A stretch of DNA of 64,000 bases from the NCBI RefSeq assembly GCF_900110955.1, contig NZ_FOFR01000012.1, positions 62,001 to 126,000 on the forward strand, written 5' to 3'. Position numbers and translations under genes: made by a program. This document shows positions 26,699-34,606 of this stretch, one piece after another; position 1 is the first letter of the stretch; each line of letters begins with the position of its first letter. The notes below the pieces were generated by a model. It ran no database searches. It was given only the letters and a program-made list of their open reading frames with translations, and had not been told where the DNA came from. The stretch comes from Lentzea xinjiangensis. Its GTDB lineage: Bacteria; Actinomycetota; Actinomycetes; Mycobacteriales; Pseudonocardiaceae.

Positions 26699-27246
26699 GG
26701 CGCTGGGTGCCGTTGACCGCCGGGGCGCTGGTGGTGCCCGCGTCGGTGACGGCGTTCGGGTTCGCCGTCCACGGCGAGGAGCTGACGCGGGCGCTGTCGC
26801 CCACGCCCGCCGAGCCGGTGCGTTCCGGCCCCGTCCCGGTGGCGGACTTCGTGGCGCCGTTGCGGATGGAACCCGCCGCGGCGCCGCCGGTGCCCGCGGC
26901 GGTGGCCCAGCAGGCGGTGCGCGAGGTGTTCGCGAAGCACTCGGTCAAGGGCATCACGTTCGCGCCGGGCACCTCGTTGCTGGTGGGACGCGGCGAGGAC
27001 GTGCGGCGCAGCCTCGCGGTCGTCCTGCGCGACGTCATCGGCTCGGTCACGCTCGTGTCGCACGCGTGGAACGGTGAGACGGCGTCGCACCGCTGCGACC
27101 TGCTCGCGATGGAGAGGGCCGGCCTGGTGCGGCAGTACCTGGCCGAGCAGGGGGTGGACAGCGTCATCACCACCCAGGTGGTCGTGGACCCCGTCTGGGG
27201 CCCACCTTCGGACGGCGGACCTCAGGTCGACGTCCTCGTCGGATAG
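26695..27246 (+). CDS. Membrane-anchored OmpA-like protein
   Basis: The 183-residue product has an uncleaved or cleaved N-terminal hydrophobic segment (residues 4-22, VPLTAGALVVPASVTAFGFAV), a Pro-rich linker and a C-terminal domain (about 75-183). That domain ends with a VSHAW...RCDLLAMERAGLVRQYLAEQGVDS pattern, the spacing of the OmpA/MotB peptidoglycan-binding helix where a small acidic set and an Arg bind diaminopimelate. The match is partial, with W in place of the usual GHTD Asp region, so peptidoglycan binding is a proposal. It overlaps the coiled-coil gene by four bases and precedes a single-pass membrane protein gene. Confidence 0.65.
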   Translation: MRRWVPLTAGALVVPASVTAFGFAVHGEELTRALSPTPAEPVRSGPVPVADFVAPLRMEPAAAPPVPAAVAQQAVREVFAKHSVKGITFAPGTSLLVGRGEDVRRSLAVVLRDVIGSVTLVSHAWNGETASHRCDLLAMERAGLVRQYLAEQGVDSVITTQVVVDPVWGPPSDGGPQVDVLVG

Positions 27247-27261
27247 GCAGGAGCGTTTCGC

Positions 27262-27810
27262 ATGGCAGGGGCCGTCGGGATCGTCTTCGGGTTGTGCGTG
27301 CTGTCCTTCACGATCGGGGCGGCCCTCATGTACGTGCTGGTGCGGCGCCGCGAGGACCGGGCCGCGGCGCCCTCGCCGTCCACCGGCTCCGCCGAGCCCG
27401 GTCCGGACGCCCCGGCCCAGCGGGCGTGGGTGGGCAAGCCCGTGGTCGTCGAGCCGGTGGACGACGACTACGACACCCGGCCGATCCACCGCAACCCGGT
27501 CGTGGGGCTCGCGCAGCTCGAACCGGCGCTGACGCCGGCCGAGCCGGTCGGGGAGCCCGCCGGGCCCGGCGACACCGCGGCCGGGGTGCCGGGAGCCGAG
27601 GTCGTCGGGCCTGCCGGAGCCGTCGGAGCGGTCGGAGCTGCCGAGGTTCCCGACGCCCTCGAAGCAGCCGAAGCCGTTGGGGAGGCGGCACTTCCGCCGC
27701 CCGCGCCACCCCGGCCGGCGGAGCGGGCGACGTGGGTGGAGCGCGAGGACTTCCGCGAGCGCTACCTGCGGACGTTCGACGAGGTGCGCCGCAAGGCCGG
27801 CAGCAACTGA
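27262..27810 (+). CDS. Single-pass membrane protein with Pro/Ala/Gly-rich tail
   Basis: The 182-residue product has one N-terminal transmembrane helix (about 4-26, VGIVFGLCVLSFTIGAALMYVL) followed by RRRE, which predicts a cytoplasmic C-terminus. The tail is of low complexity (PAEPVGEPAGPGDTAAGVPG and the like) and ends with a conserved-looking basic/acidic helix, WVEREDFRERYLRTFDEVRRKAG. It begins 15 bases after the OmpA-like gene and closes the operon. I do not recognise a family. A linker that brings the last helix to a cytoplasmic partner such as the coiled-coil protein would fit the architecture, but that is inference. Confidence 0.7.
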   Translation: MAGAVGIVFGLCVLSFTIGAALMYVLVRRREDRAAAPSPSTGSAEPGPDAPAQRAWVGKPVVVEPVDDDYDTRPIHRNPVVGLAQLEPALTPAEPVGEPAGPGDTAAGVPGAEVVGPAGAVGAVGAAEVPDALEAAEAVGEAALPPPAPPRPAERATWVEREDFRERYLRTFDEVRRKAGSN

Positions 27811-27829
27811 GGCCGGACAGCCCGCAGGT

Positions 27830-27867
27830 GTCCGGAAGTCGCCGGATCCCGTCCGAAATCCGCCGGA
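27830..27867 (+). repeat. Direct repeat with 21-base period upstream of the PEP mutase-like gene
   Basis: GTCCGGAAGTCGCCGGA (27830-27846) and GTCCGAAATCCGCCGGA (27851-27867) match at 14 of 17 positions, and their starts are 21 bases apart, about two helical turns. They lie 34 bases before the ATG at 27901, where an activator or repressor could bind. Confidence 0.4.
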
Positions 27868-27900
27868 CCGCCGTAGGTGCGGCCTGATATCACTCGGACC

Positions 27901-28707
27901 ATGACTTCCACCGCTGACCGCACGCAGCTCTTCCACGCCCTGCACAGGCCCGGCCCGCTGGTCCTGCCCAACGCCTGGGACGTCGCCTCCGCCCTCATCG
28001 TCGAGGCCGCCGGCGCCAAGGCCGTCGCGACCACCAGCGCCGGCGTGGCGTGGAGCCTCGGCGCGCCGGACGGCGACCGGCTGGACCGCGACCTCGCGAT
28101 CGACCTCGTGGGCAGGATCGCCAGGGCGGTCGGGATCCCGGTGACGGCGGACGTCGAGTCGGGCTTCGGCGCGGACGCGCGGCAGGTCGGCGAGACGGTC
28201 GGCGCCGTCAGCGCAGCGGGCGCGTCCGGGGTGAACATCGAGGACGGCCGCGGTGGCTCGGTGCGCGACGCGCGGGAGCAGGCGGACCGCATCGCGGCAG
28301 CGCGGGAGGCGGCGCCGGGGATCTACATCAACGCCAGGATCGACGTGTTCCTGCGGGGGATCGGCGACGAGCAGGACCGCTTGCCGCACACGCTCGACCG
28401 CGCCAGGACCTACCTCGAAGCAGGTGCGAGCGGGATCTTCGTGCCGGGCGTGACCGACCTGGCGACGGTCGGGGAGCTGGCGCGGGGGATCGACGCGCCG
28501 GTGAACGTTCTCGCCGGACCTGGTGCGCCCGCGGTCGGGGAACTCGCGGCCGCGGGCGCGGCCAGGGTCAGCGTCGGTACCGCGCTGGCGTCAGCGGCCT
28601 ACGCGGCGGCCAAGAGGGCCGCCGAGGAGCTGCTGGCCAAGGGCACCTACGACAGCACTGTCGACGGGTTGGGCTACGGCGAGCTCAACGCGTTGTTCGG
28701 TGCTTAG
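27901..28707 (+). CDS. Isocitrate lyase/PEP mutase family protein
   Basis: The 268-residue barrel protein belongs to the carbon-carbon or phosphorus-carbon lyase superfamily with PEP mutase and methylisocitrate lyase. It has LPNAWDVASAL at about 22, TTSAGVAWSLG at about 48, the metal-site DVESGFG at about 88, GVNIEDG at about 112 and INARIDVF at about 143. The usual KRCGH-type isocitrate lyase motif is absent, so it belongs to the short uncharacterised group often annotated as oxaloacetate decarboxylase/PEPM-like. ATG 27901 is chosen. It ends in a 4-base convergent overlap with the small basic protein gene. Confidence 0.9.
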   Translation: MTSTADRTQLFHALHRPGPLVLPNAWDVASALIVEAAGAKAVATTSAGVAWSLGAPDGDRLDRDLAIDLVGRIARAVGIPVTADVESGFGADARQVGETVGAVSAAGASGVNIEDGRGGSVRDAREQADRIAAAREAAPGIYINARIDVFLRGIGDEQDRLPHTLDRARTYLEAGASGIFVPGVTDLATVGELARGIDAPVNVLAGPGAPAVGELAAAGAARVSVGTALASAAYAAAKRAAEELLAKGTYDSTVDGLGYGELNALFGA

Positions 28708-28856
28708 TGGCGCTTGCCGCCGCGGAACTTGCGCAGCAGCTGTTCGGCCTGGGCGCGCTTGCGCGGGTCCTGAGCCATCTGCCGTGCCTTGGTCTGCAGC
28801 TTCTGGCCCTGCGGGCTGCGCAGGAACCTGGTGATCTTGTCCATGAACTTGGCCAT
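28704..28856 (-). CDS. Conserved-looking 50-residue basic protein
   Basis: This small ORF encodes 50 residues, starting MAKFMDKITRFLRSPQGQKL and ending in an Arg/Lys-rich FRGGKRH tail. A GGAGG lies four bases before the ATG at 28856, and third positions are mostly G or C, so I consider it real. The composition (about one third Lys/Arg/Gln, amphipathic helices) suggests a nucleic acid-binding or membrane-surface role. I do not know a named family, though similar short proteins with an SPQGQKL-type segment occur, as I recall, in related actinomycetes. Its stop overlaps the stop of the PEP mutase-like gene on the other strand. Confidence 0.75.
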   Translation of the reverse strand: MAKFMDKITRFLRSPQGQKLQTKARQMAQDPRKRAQAEQLLRKFRGGKRH

Positions 28857-28920
28857 CGGTCCTCCAGGTGTCCGTTACGTCCAGTTCAACGGACGAAACC
28901 GTTCCCGGAGTTCCCGGACA

Positions 28921-29763
28921 TCAGACCGGCGAAACGGTGATGCCCAGCGCACCCGGTCCCACGTGGGCCCCGATCGCCGAGCTGACCTGCGTGAGCATGA
29001 ACTGGCGGACGTTGGGCACGCTCCGCCGGAGCTTGCGCAGCAGGCGGCTCGCCTTCTCCTCGGCGTCGAAGTGCTCCACGGCCACGTCCACGGTGTCGGT
29101 GCCCGCGCGCTTGACCGCGATGTCCAGCATCCGGTTGAGCGCGCGGTCGGCGCCGATCACCTTGTCCAGCGGTGTGATCTGACCGTCCGCCATGGTCAGC
29201 AGCGGCTTCATCGACAACACGCCGCCGACCAGTGCGGCGGCCGCACCGATGCGGCCGCCCCTGCGCAGGTACTCGAGCGTGTCGACGTAGATCAGCTCGG
29301 TGGACCTGTCGAAGCGGCGCAGGGCCGTCGCGAGCACCCGGTCCACGTTGCCGCCGGCCTCGGCCACCTTCGCGGCGGCCTGGACGGCGTAGCCGATGCT
29401 CATCCCGCAGGTGTGGGTGTCCACGACGTGCACGGGCACCCGGACCTCGGCCGCGGCGGCGCGGGCGGCCTCGACGGTCGCGGACTGGCGGCTCGACACG
29501 TGCACGGACACGATCGAGCGGACGCCCTGGGAGACCAGGTCGGAGTAGGTCCGGAGGAAGGCGCCCCGGTCGGGCGGGATCGTCGTCACGGGCACGTTGG
29601 CGCGCATGGCCGAGACGAGGTCCGGAACCGGGATGCGGGACTCGTCGTCGGTGTGGTCGCCGATCCGCACCTGGATCTGGACGACCTCGATGCCGAGTTG
29701 ATCAGTCAGCTGCGCCGGGAGGCAGGCCGTGGAGTCGGTCACTACAGCTACTCGCCGGTACAT
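28921..29763 (-). CDS. DegV family (fatty acid-binding) protein, second copy
   Basis: The 280-residue product is a paralogue of the protein at 24591-25433, of identical length and with the same landmarks: VAVVTDSTACLPA at the start, SVHVSSRQSATVEAA, DTHTCGMSIGYAVQAAA and YVDTLEYLRRGGRIGAAAALVG. The two have clearly diverged elsewhere. Such proteins hold a fatty acid in a tunnel between two domains. ATG 29763 is chosen because VAVVTDST should stand about five residues from the N-terminus; the frame continues to 29802. It is divergent from etfB, with about 214 bases between. Confidence 0.9.
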   Translation of the reverse strand: MYRRVAVVTDSTACLPAQLTDQLGIEVVQIQVRIGDHTDDESRIPVPDLVSAMRANVPVTTIPPDRGAFLRTYSDLVSQGVRSIVSVHVSSRQSATVEAARAAAAEVRVPVHVVDTHTCGMSIGYAVQAAAKVAEAGGNVDRVLATALRRFDRSTELIYVDTLEYLRRGGRIGAAAALVGGVLSMKPLLTMADGQITPLDKVIGADRALNRMLDIAVKRAGTDTVDVAVEHFDAEEKASRLLRKLRRSVPNVRQFMLTQVSSAIGAHVGPGALGITVSPV

Positions 29764-29818
29764 GTCAGCGCAGCCTAGTGTCCCGGATGGGGTAGGTCTC
29801 AATTGGTGGCGTCAGCGG

Positions 29819-29832
29819 GTGACAACTGTCAC
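29819..29832. promoter_or_regulatory. Palindrome in the degV/etfB divergent region
   Basis: GTGACA-AC-TGTCAC is a perfect 6-bp inverted repeat, 56 bases from the DegV start codon and about 145 bases from etfB. It is a candidate operator for a dimeric regulator of either gene. Confidence 0.4.
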
Positions 29833-29854
29833 GCTAGCGGGGTGCTTGCTACCG

Positions 29855-29883
29855 TTTGCAGCGGTGCTACTGGCGGGTAACAT
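29855..29883 (+). promoter_or_regulatory. Candidate promoter of etfB-etfA
   Basis: TTTGCA (29855-29860) and TAACAT (29878-29883) are separated by 17 bases and would give a transcript starting near 29890, leaving a leader of about 88 bases before the ATG. The -35 box is a weak match, so the call is tentative. Confidence 0.4.
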
Positions 29884-29977
29884 CCGGGTGATGGCAGGGT
29901 CGTGAACACCCGGCGGCGCGGTTCTGAAGTCCTCTGCGTAGCGTCGCCGCCCGTCCGCAGGAGGTCGAAGAGGACCT

Positions 29978-30760
29978 ATGAACATTGTTGTCCTGGTCAA
30001 GCAGGTGCCTGACACCTGGTCAGAGCGCAAGCTCACCGACGCCGACCACACCCTTGACCGCGAGTCCGCGGACGCCGTGCTCGACGAGATCAACGAGCGC
30101 GCCGTCGAAGAGGCCCTGCTGCTGCGGGAGGCCCACGGCGGTGAGGTCACCGTGATCGCGATGGGCCCCGACCGCGCCACCGACGCCATCCGCAAGGCGC
30201 TGTCCATGGGCGCGGACAAGGCGATCCACGTCAGCGACGAGGCGTTGCACGGCTCCGACTCGATCGCCACGGCGAAGGTCCTCGCGAAGGCGATCGGCAC
30301 GGTCGAGAACGTCGACCTGGTCATCGCGGGCAACGAGGCGACCGACGGACGCGCGGGCGCCGTCCCGGCCATCGTCGCCGAGCTGCTCGGCCTGCCGCAG
30401 GTCACCCAGCTGCGCAAGGTCAGCGTCGAGGGCACCACGATCTCCGGCGAGCGCGAGACCGACGAGGGCGTCACGTTCCTCGAGGCGTCGCTGCCGGCCG
30501 TGATCTCGGTGACCGAGAAGATCAACGAGCCGCGCTACCCGTCCTTCAAGGGCATCATGGCCGCGAAGAAGAAGCCCGTCTCCACGGTCACCGTGGCGGA
30601 CCTCGGCATCGACGCGTCCGAGGTCGGCCTGTCCGGCGCGTGGACGCAGGTGCTCGAGGCGGCCCCGAAGCCGCCGCGCACCGCGGGCCAGCGCGTCGAG
30701 GACGGTGGCGACGGCGGTGCGAAGATCGCCGAGTTCCTCGTCGGCCAGAAGCTCATCTGA
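29978..30760 (+). CDS. etfB: Electron transfer flavoprotein, beta subunit (FixA)
   Basis: The 260-residue product binds AMP and, with the alpha subunit, carries electrons from acyl-CoA dehydrogenases to the respiratory chain. It begins with the beta-subunit signature MNIVVLVKQVPDT and contains ADAVLDEINERAVEEAL, VTVIAMGPDRATDAIRKALSMGAD and the AMP-loop segment VIAGNEATDGRAGAVPAIVAELL. A GAGGA lies before the ATG. The alpha subunit gene follows after 13 bases. From memory the mycobacterial pair is Rv3029c-Rv3028c, in the same conserved block. The nearby enoyl-CoA hydratase fits a fatty acid oxidation context. Confidence 0.96.
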   Translation: MNIVVLVKQVPDTWSERKLTDADHTLDRESADAVLDEINERAVEEALLLREAHGGEVTVIAMGPDRATDAIRKALSMGADKAIHVSDEALHGSDSIATAKVLAKAIGTVENVDLVIAGNEATDGRAGAVPAIVAELLGLPQVTQLRKVSVEGTTISGERETDEGVTFLEASLPAVISVTEKINEPRYPSFKGIMAAKKKPVSTVTVADLGIDASEVGLSGAWTQVLEAAPKPPRTAGQRVEDGGDGGAKIAEFLVGQKLI

Positions 30761-30773
30761 GGGAGGGGACACC

Positions 30774-31727
30774 ATGTCTGAAGTTCTCGTTCTGGTCGAC
30801 CACGTCGACGGCGAGGTCAAGAAGGTCAGCTACGAGCTGCTGACGGCCGCGCGTCGCCTCGGCACCCCGGCCGCCGTGGTCGTGGGCGCGCCCGGCACCG
30901 CGGCGAAGGTCCGCGAGTCGCTCGGCAGGTACGGCGCGGCGAAGGTCTACGCCGTCGAGTCCGACGACGCCGTCAACTACCTGGTGACCCCGAAGGTCGA
31001 CGCGCTCGCCTCGCTCGCCCCGAACGCGTCCGCGGTGCTCCTGTCCGCGACCGCCGAGGGCAAGGAGGTCGCGGGCCGCCTCGCCGTGCGCATCGACTCC
31101 GGCTGGCTCGTCGACGTCGTGGACGTCGAGGCCGACGGCACCGGCGTGCAGTCCATCTTCGGCGGCGCGTTCGTCGTCAAGGCGAAGGTCAGCAAGGGCA
31201 CCCCGGTCATCACCGTCCGCCCCGGCGGCGTCGAGGCCGAGGAGTCCGCGGCGGACGCCGTGCTGGACGAGTCGGTCTCGGTCTCCGTCGACCCCGCGAA
31301 GGCCGCCCGCGTGACGTCCCGCGAGGCCGTCGTCGGTGGCGACCGCCCGGAGCTCACCGAAGCCTCGGTCGTCGTCTCCGGTGGCCGCGGCGTCGGCTCG
31401 GCGGAGAAGTTCTCCGTCGTCGAGGAGCTCGCCGACTCGCTCGGTGCCGCCGTCGGCGCCTCGCGCGCCGCGGTCGACTCGGGCTACTACCCGCACCAGT
31501 TCCAGGTCGGCCAGACCGGCAAGACGGTTTCGCCGCAGCTCTACGTGGCACTGGGCATCTCCGGCGCCATCCAGCACCGCGCGGGCATGCAGACCTCGAA
31601 GACGATCGTCGCGGTCAACAAGGACCCCGAGGCCCCGATCTTCGAGATCGCCGACTTCGGCGTGGTGGGCGACCTGTTCGCCGTCGCGCCGCAGCTGACC
31701 GGCGAGGTCCGCAAGCGCAAGGGCTGA
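30774..31727 (+). CDS. etfA: Electron transfer flavoprotein, alpha subunit (FixB)
   Basis: The 317-residue subunit carries the FAD. Its N-terminal half is [20 protein letters not shown] onward. The C-terminal FAD domain shows [51 protein letters not shown] and the end motif [21 protein letters not shown] 30774 has a GGGAGGGG just upstream. It is the last gene of the pair and is followed by a 20-bp hairpin shared with the convergent lectin gene. Confidence 0.96.
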   Translation: MSEVLVLVDHVDGEVKKVSYELLTAARRLGTPAAVVVGAPGTAAKVRESLGRYGAAKVYAVESDDAVNYLVTPKVDALASLAPNASAVLLSATAEGKEVAGRLAVRIDSGWLVDVVDVEADGTGVQSIFGGAFVVKAKVSKGTPVITVRPGGVEAEESAADAVLDESVSVSVDPAKAARVTSREAVVGGDRPELTEASVVVSGGRGVGSAEKFSVVEELADSLGAAVGASRAAVDSGYYPHQFQVGQTGKTVSPQLYVALGISGAIQHRAGMQTSKTIVAVNKDPEAPIFEIADFGVVGDLFAVAPQLTGEVRKRKG

Positions 31728-31748
31728 GCGAACCGGCCCGAGGCAACC

Positions 31749-31791
31749 GAAAGGGCCCCCTCCCCGACACCGTCGGGGAGGGGGCCCTTTC
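31749..31791. terminator. Bidirectional terminator, etfA and the ricin-type lectin gene
   Basis: A perfect 20-bp stem (31749-31768 with 31772-31791, core GAAAGGGCCCCCTCCCCGAC) with a 3-base loop lies between convergent stops at 31727 and 31804. It is among the longest stems in the window. Confidence 0.88.
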
Positions 31792-31803
31792 GCTCGTGCG
31801 GGG

Positions 31804-32295
31804 TCAGACCCAGCGCTGGTGCGTGTCCTGGTGGCACTCGAACTGGAAGATCGGCTTGCCCTTCTCGGTGAGGATGCCGTTCTCCAGGCACTTGTTCGTG
31901 AGCTTGTTGCGGAGCTGGAACTGGTTCGGGTTGTCCGCGAGCCGCTCGAAGAACCAGATCTGGTTCGCGTCGTAGTGGCACGGGAACACGGTGACCTGGA
32001 CGTTGTTGTTGTAGTTCACCGCCATGTCGAGGCAGTTGCCGTTGAACTTGACCTTCAGGGCGTACTCGTTGTCGCCCCTCTTCTCCAGCGTGAACTTCTG
32101 GTTGTCCAGGTTGTTGCAGTCCCACTGCACGACGGGCGCGCTGTTGGCCTGGTTGAAGCTGAGCACGTCCATGCAGAGCCCGGACTGGACGTTCTTGAGG
32201 CTGATCACCACGGGGTTGACGATCGCGGAGGCGGGCTGGGCCAGCACGACGACCGCCGCGCAGGCGGCGAAGAACGCGACGAGTTTGCGGATCAC
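31804..32295 (-). CDS. Secreted ricin B-type lectin domain protein
   Basis: The 163-residue product has a signal peptide (residues 1-24, cleavage after PASA) and one beta-trefoil. The three subdomains are recognised by the QxW repeats: [23 protein letters not shown] and THQRWV at the very end, each preceded by a CLD or CLE-type turn (GLCMDV, GNCLDM, NKCLEN). It would bind galactose-containing or other glycans outside the cell. It is 13 bases downstream of a second secreted lectin-like gene and probably in one operon with it. No enzymatic domain is attached. Confidence 0.9.
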   Translation of the reverse strand: MIRKLVAFFAACAAVVVLAQPASAIVNPVVISLKNVQSGLCMDVLSFNQANSAPVVQWDCNNLDNQKFTLEKRGDNEYALKVKFNGNCLDMAVNYNNNVQVTVFPCHYDANQIWFFERLADNPNQFQLRNKLTNKCLENGILTEKGKPIFQFECHQDTHQRWV

Positions 32296-32307
32296 GGTGT
32301 TTCCCCT

Positions 32308-34344
32308 CTACCGCTTGGTCTTCTTGACGGTGAACGACGGTGCCGGCGTGGCCGTGGCTTCCGCGGAGGCCGTGCGGGCCGCGACGGAGCTGCCCGACGT
32401 GGTGGCGTAGGCGACGAGGATCTCGCCGAACTCGTTGCGGTAGCTCAGGACCCAGTTGCCGTTCGACATCGCCACCACACCGGCGTCGGTCTCCGCGGGC
32501 TCGGGGAAGTCGCTGCCGCGCACCAGGTTCCACGTCCGGTAGATCGCGCCGCCCGGGGTGGTGGTGCCCGTCTCGTAGATGAAGCGGTCCGTGCCCCGCG
32601 CGACGACGAAGGTGGTGCCGCCGGTCGAGGTCAGGATCGAGGGCTGGCCGAGGAACGTGCGGTCGTGGATCTTGGTCCAGGCGCCCGTCCAGGAGCCGTC
32701 GGTGCCCTGGCGCTTGGTGTAGACGCGGCCGTCGGTGCCGCGGGCCGCGAGCTGGACCGTGCCGTCCCGGGTCAGCGTGGCGGACGCGGCGGAGGCCAGC
32801 GTGGTGCCGGTGGGCTGGCCGAGCGCGGTCCAGCCGCCGATGAAGTTGCCGTTGCCGTAGTAATTGGCCACCCACGGCTGGCCGTTCACGTCGGAGGCGA
32901 TCACGACGATGGCGCCGTTGTCGGCGACCGCGGTCACCGCGCGGGCGGCGAACTTCGGCGTCGGGCCGGGGTTCGTGCCGGGGAACGAGGCGTAGCTCTT
33001 CGTCCACGGGCGGAGCTCGGCGTTCACGGTGTTCTGACCGCGGGTCCAGATCTCGCCGTTGCCGTCCACGATGAACGCGGACTGGAGGTTGTCCCTGCCC
33101 TTCACCACGGTCGGCGAGGAGGCGGTGAAGCCGCCGAAGTCCTTGCCCACTCCGAAGAGCGCGTCCTTCGTCGGCTGGAGGCTGCTCAGGATCGAGGAGT
33201 TCGTGCCGGAGGCGAGACCGAGCAGGCGGCCGTCCTCCTGCGCCGAGAGCGAGGCGCCACCGGTCAGGTTCTGCGACTGCGGCACGGTGTAGAGGTCCGT
33301 CGCCGTCGGGTCGACGAGGTCGCGCTGCTTCGCGTGGACCAGACCGCCCTGCGGGTCGACCCACAGGTGGTGGACGCGGCCGTCGGAGGTCTGCACGAGG
33401 CTGGAGGCGCGGTCGACGCCCTCGCTCAGGCCGGGGCGCTGCGGCACGGTGCCGCCGACCCACTTGCACGAGTCCGGCGCGGCGACGACGCGCCAGCCGG
33501 AGTTCCAGCCCCAGCCGTTGTAGGAGCCGCCCTGCCAGGTGTTGGTCTGCGGGGCGTAGCGGTACCAGATGATCTGGTTCGGCTCGCTGCCCGCCGGGTG
33601 ACCGGGCCAGCCTTCGCCGTCCTTGGTCAACCCGTACAGCACGTCGGCGCCGGCACCGAGGATCCGCCAATGCATGTTCCAGCCGGAACCGTGCGGATTT
33701 CCGTACTGCAGCCAGCGCTGCGAGTCCGCGTGGTACTGGTACCGGTACAGGCGTCCGTTGGATTCACTCGGGTTCCGCGCCCAGATCACGCCCTCACCGG
33801 ACGTCGTGACCTGGTCGTACTTGTTCCACCCGGTGTCCAGAACGCGCTTTTCCCAGGTTTTCGTCGATGCGTGGAAGCGGTGCCACCACAGCGTGCCGTC
33901 GTCCGTGACCAGGTAGAAGTCACCCTTGGCATCAGCGGAGACACGGAAGCGCGCAGGCGTGTTGTTCCAGCCGCCCCAGTCGGTCGCCACCACTTCCGGA
34001 GTGCCGCCGTTGTCCCACCCGGTGCCGTTCCAGCGACGCTTTTCGACCCGGCCGTCCTTGAGCGTGTAAATCAACCCGTCGGGACCGGCGACCATTGTCG
34101 CGTCAATTACCGCGCCACCGTGCTGGGTCGGGTCCCACTGCGGTGCGCCCGTTTCCGGCTCGCTGTGCTGGTACGCCCGGAAATGCCCGTCGTGCAGGCC
34201 CGCGTAAATGGGCGCCGAGCTCTTGCACTGGATGGTCTCCGCCGCCACGGCGGCGGGAGCCGACTGCACGACCGCCAGCGCAGAAGTCACCAGCGCGGCG
34301 CTGAGCAGCGCTGACGTGGTTCTGCGCGCATGACTGATAGCCAT
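32308..34344 (-). CDS. Secreted tachylectin/PLL-like beta-propeller protein
   Basis: The 678-residue product has a signal peptide (about 1-35). Two beta-propeller regions follow. The first (about 40-310) has tachylectin-2-like blades: [64 protein letters not shown] and [13 protein letters not shown]. The second (about 320-660) has repeats such as [37 protein letters not shown] and FIYETGT, like PLL-type lectins. It is therefore probably an extracellular carbohydrate-binding protein, but no sugar can be named. It forms an operon with the ricin-type gene and is divergent from the RHS toxin gene. Confidence 0.8.
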   Translation of the reverse strand: MAISHARRTTSALLSAALVTSALAVVQSAPAAVAAETIQCKSSAPIYAGLHDGHFRAYQHSEPETGAPQWDPTQHGGAVIDATMVAGPDGLIYTLKDGRVEKRRWNGTGWDNGGTPEVVATDWGGWNNTPARFRVSADAKGDFYLVTDDGTLWWHRFHASTKTWEKRVLDTGWNKYDQVTTSGEGVIWARNPSESNGRLYRYQYHADSQRWLQYGNPHGSGWNMHWRILGAGADVLYGLTKDGEGWPGHPAGSEPNQIIWYRYAPQTNTWQGGSYNGWGWNSGWRVVAAPDSCKWVGGTVPQRPGLSEGVDRASSLVQTSDGRVHHLWVDPQGGLVHAKQRDLVDPTATDLYTVPQSQNLTGGASLSAQEDGRLLGLASGTNSSILSSLQPTKDALFGVGKDFGGFTASSPTVVKGRDNLQSAFIVDGNGEIWTRGQNTVNAELRPWTKSYASFPGTNPGPTPKFAARAVTAVADNGAIVVIASDVNGQPWVANYYGNGNFIGGWTALGQPTGTTLASAASATLTRDGTVQLAARGTDGRVYTKRQGTDGSWTGAWTKIHDRTFLGQPSILTSTGGTTFVVARGTDRFIYETGTTTPGGAIYRTWNLVRGSDFPEPAETDAGVVAMSNGNWVLSYRNEFGEILVAYATTSGSSVAARTASAEATATPAPSFTVKKTKR

Positions 34345-34606
34345 GACACCCCTCTGTCAGGTCATGTTCGAGATGGATCTACAAGGTTCGCGCTGCTGGC
34401 AAGATCGACATCTCGCCCCCAGATGCCCTGCGGCTCGAAGTATGACTCCTGTGTCAACTTCCGCGAATGAGAACAAGTGTGATCAGAGCCACCGGTGAAT
34501 GTGTAACGCAAACCCGTGCTTGCGCCGGGGGCCGTCCGGCTTTACCTTCCACTTACGCGGCGGCACGTCCGTGCTAGTTCGGTCCGTCCTGGGGGAAGGT
34601 CCACCT

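Noticed and set aside
31541..33670. Long minus-strand frame across etfA's end and the lectin genes
   Set aside because: It is a shifted frame of the lectin genes, whose own frames show signal peptides and propeller repeats.
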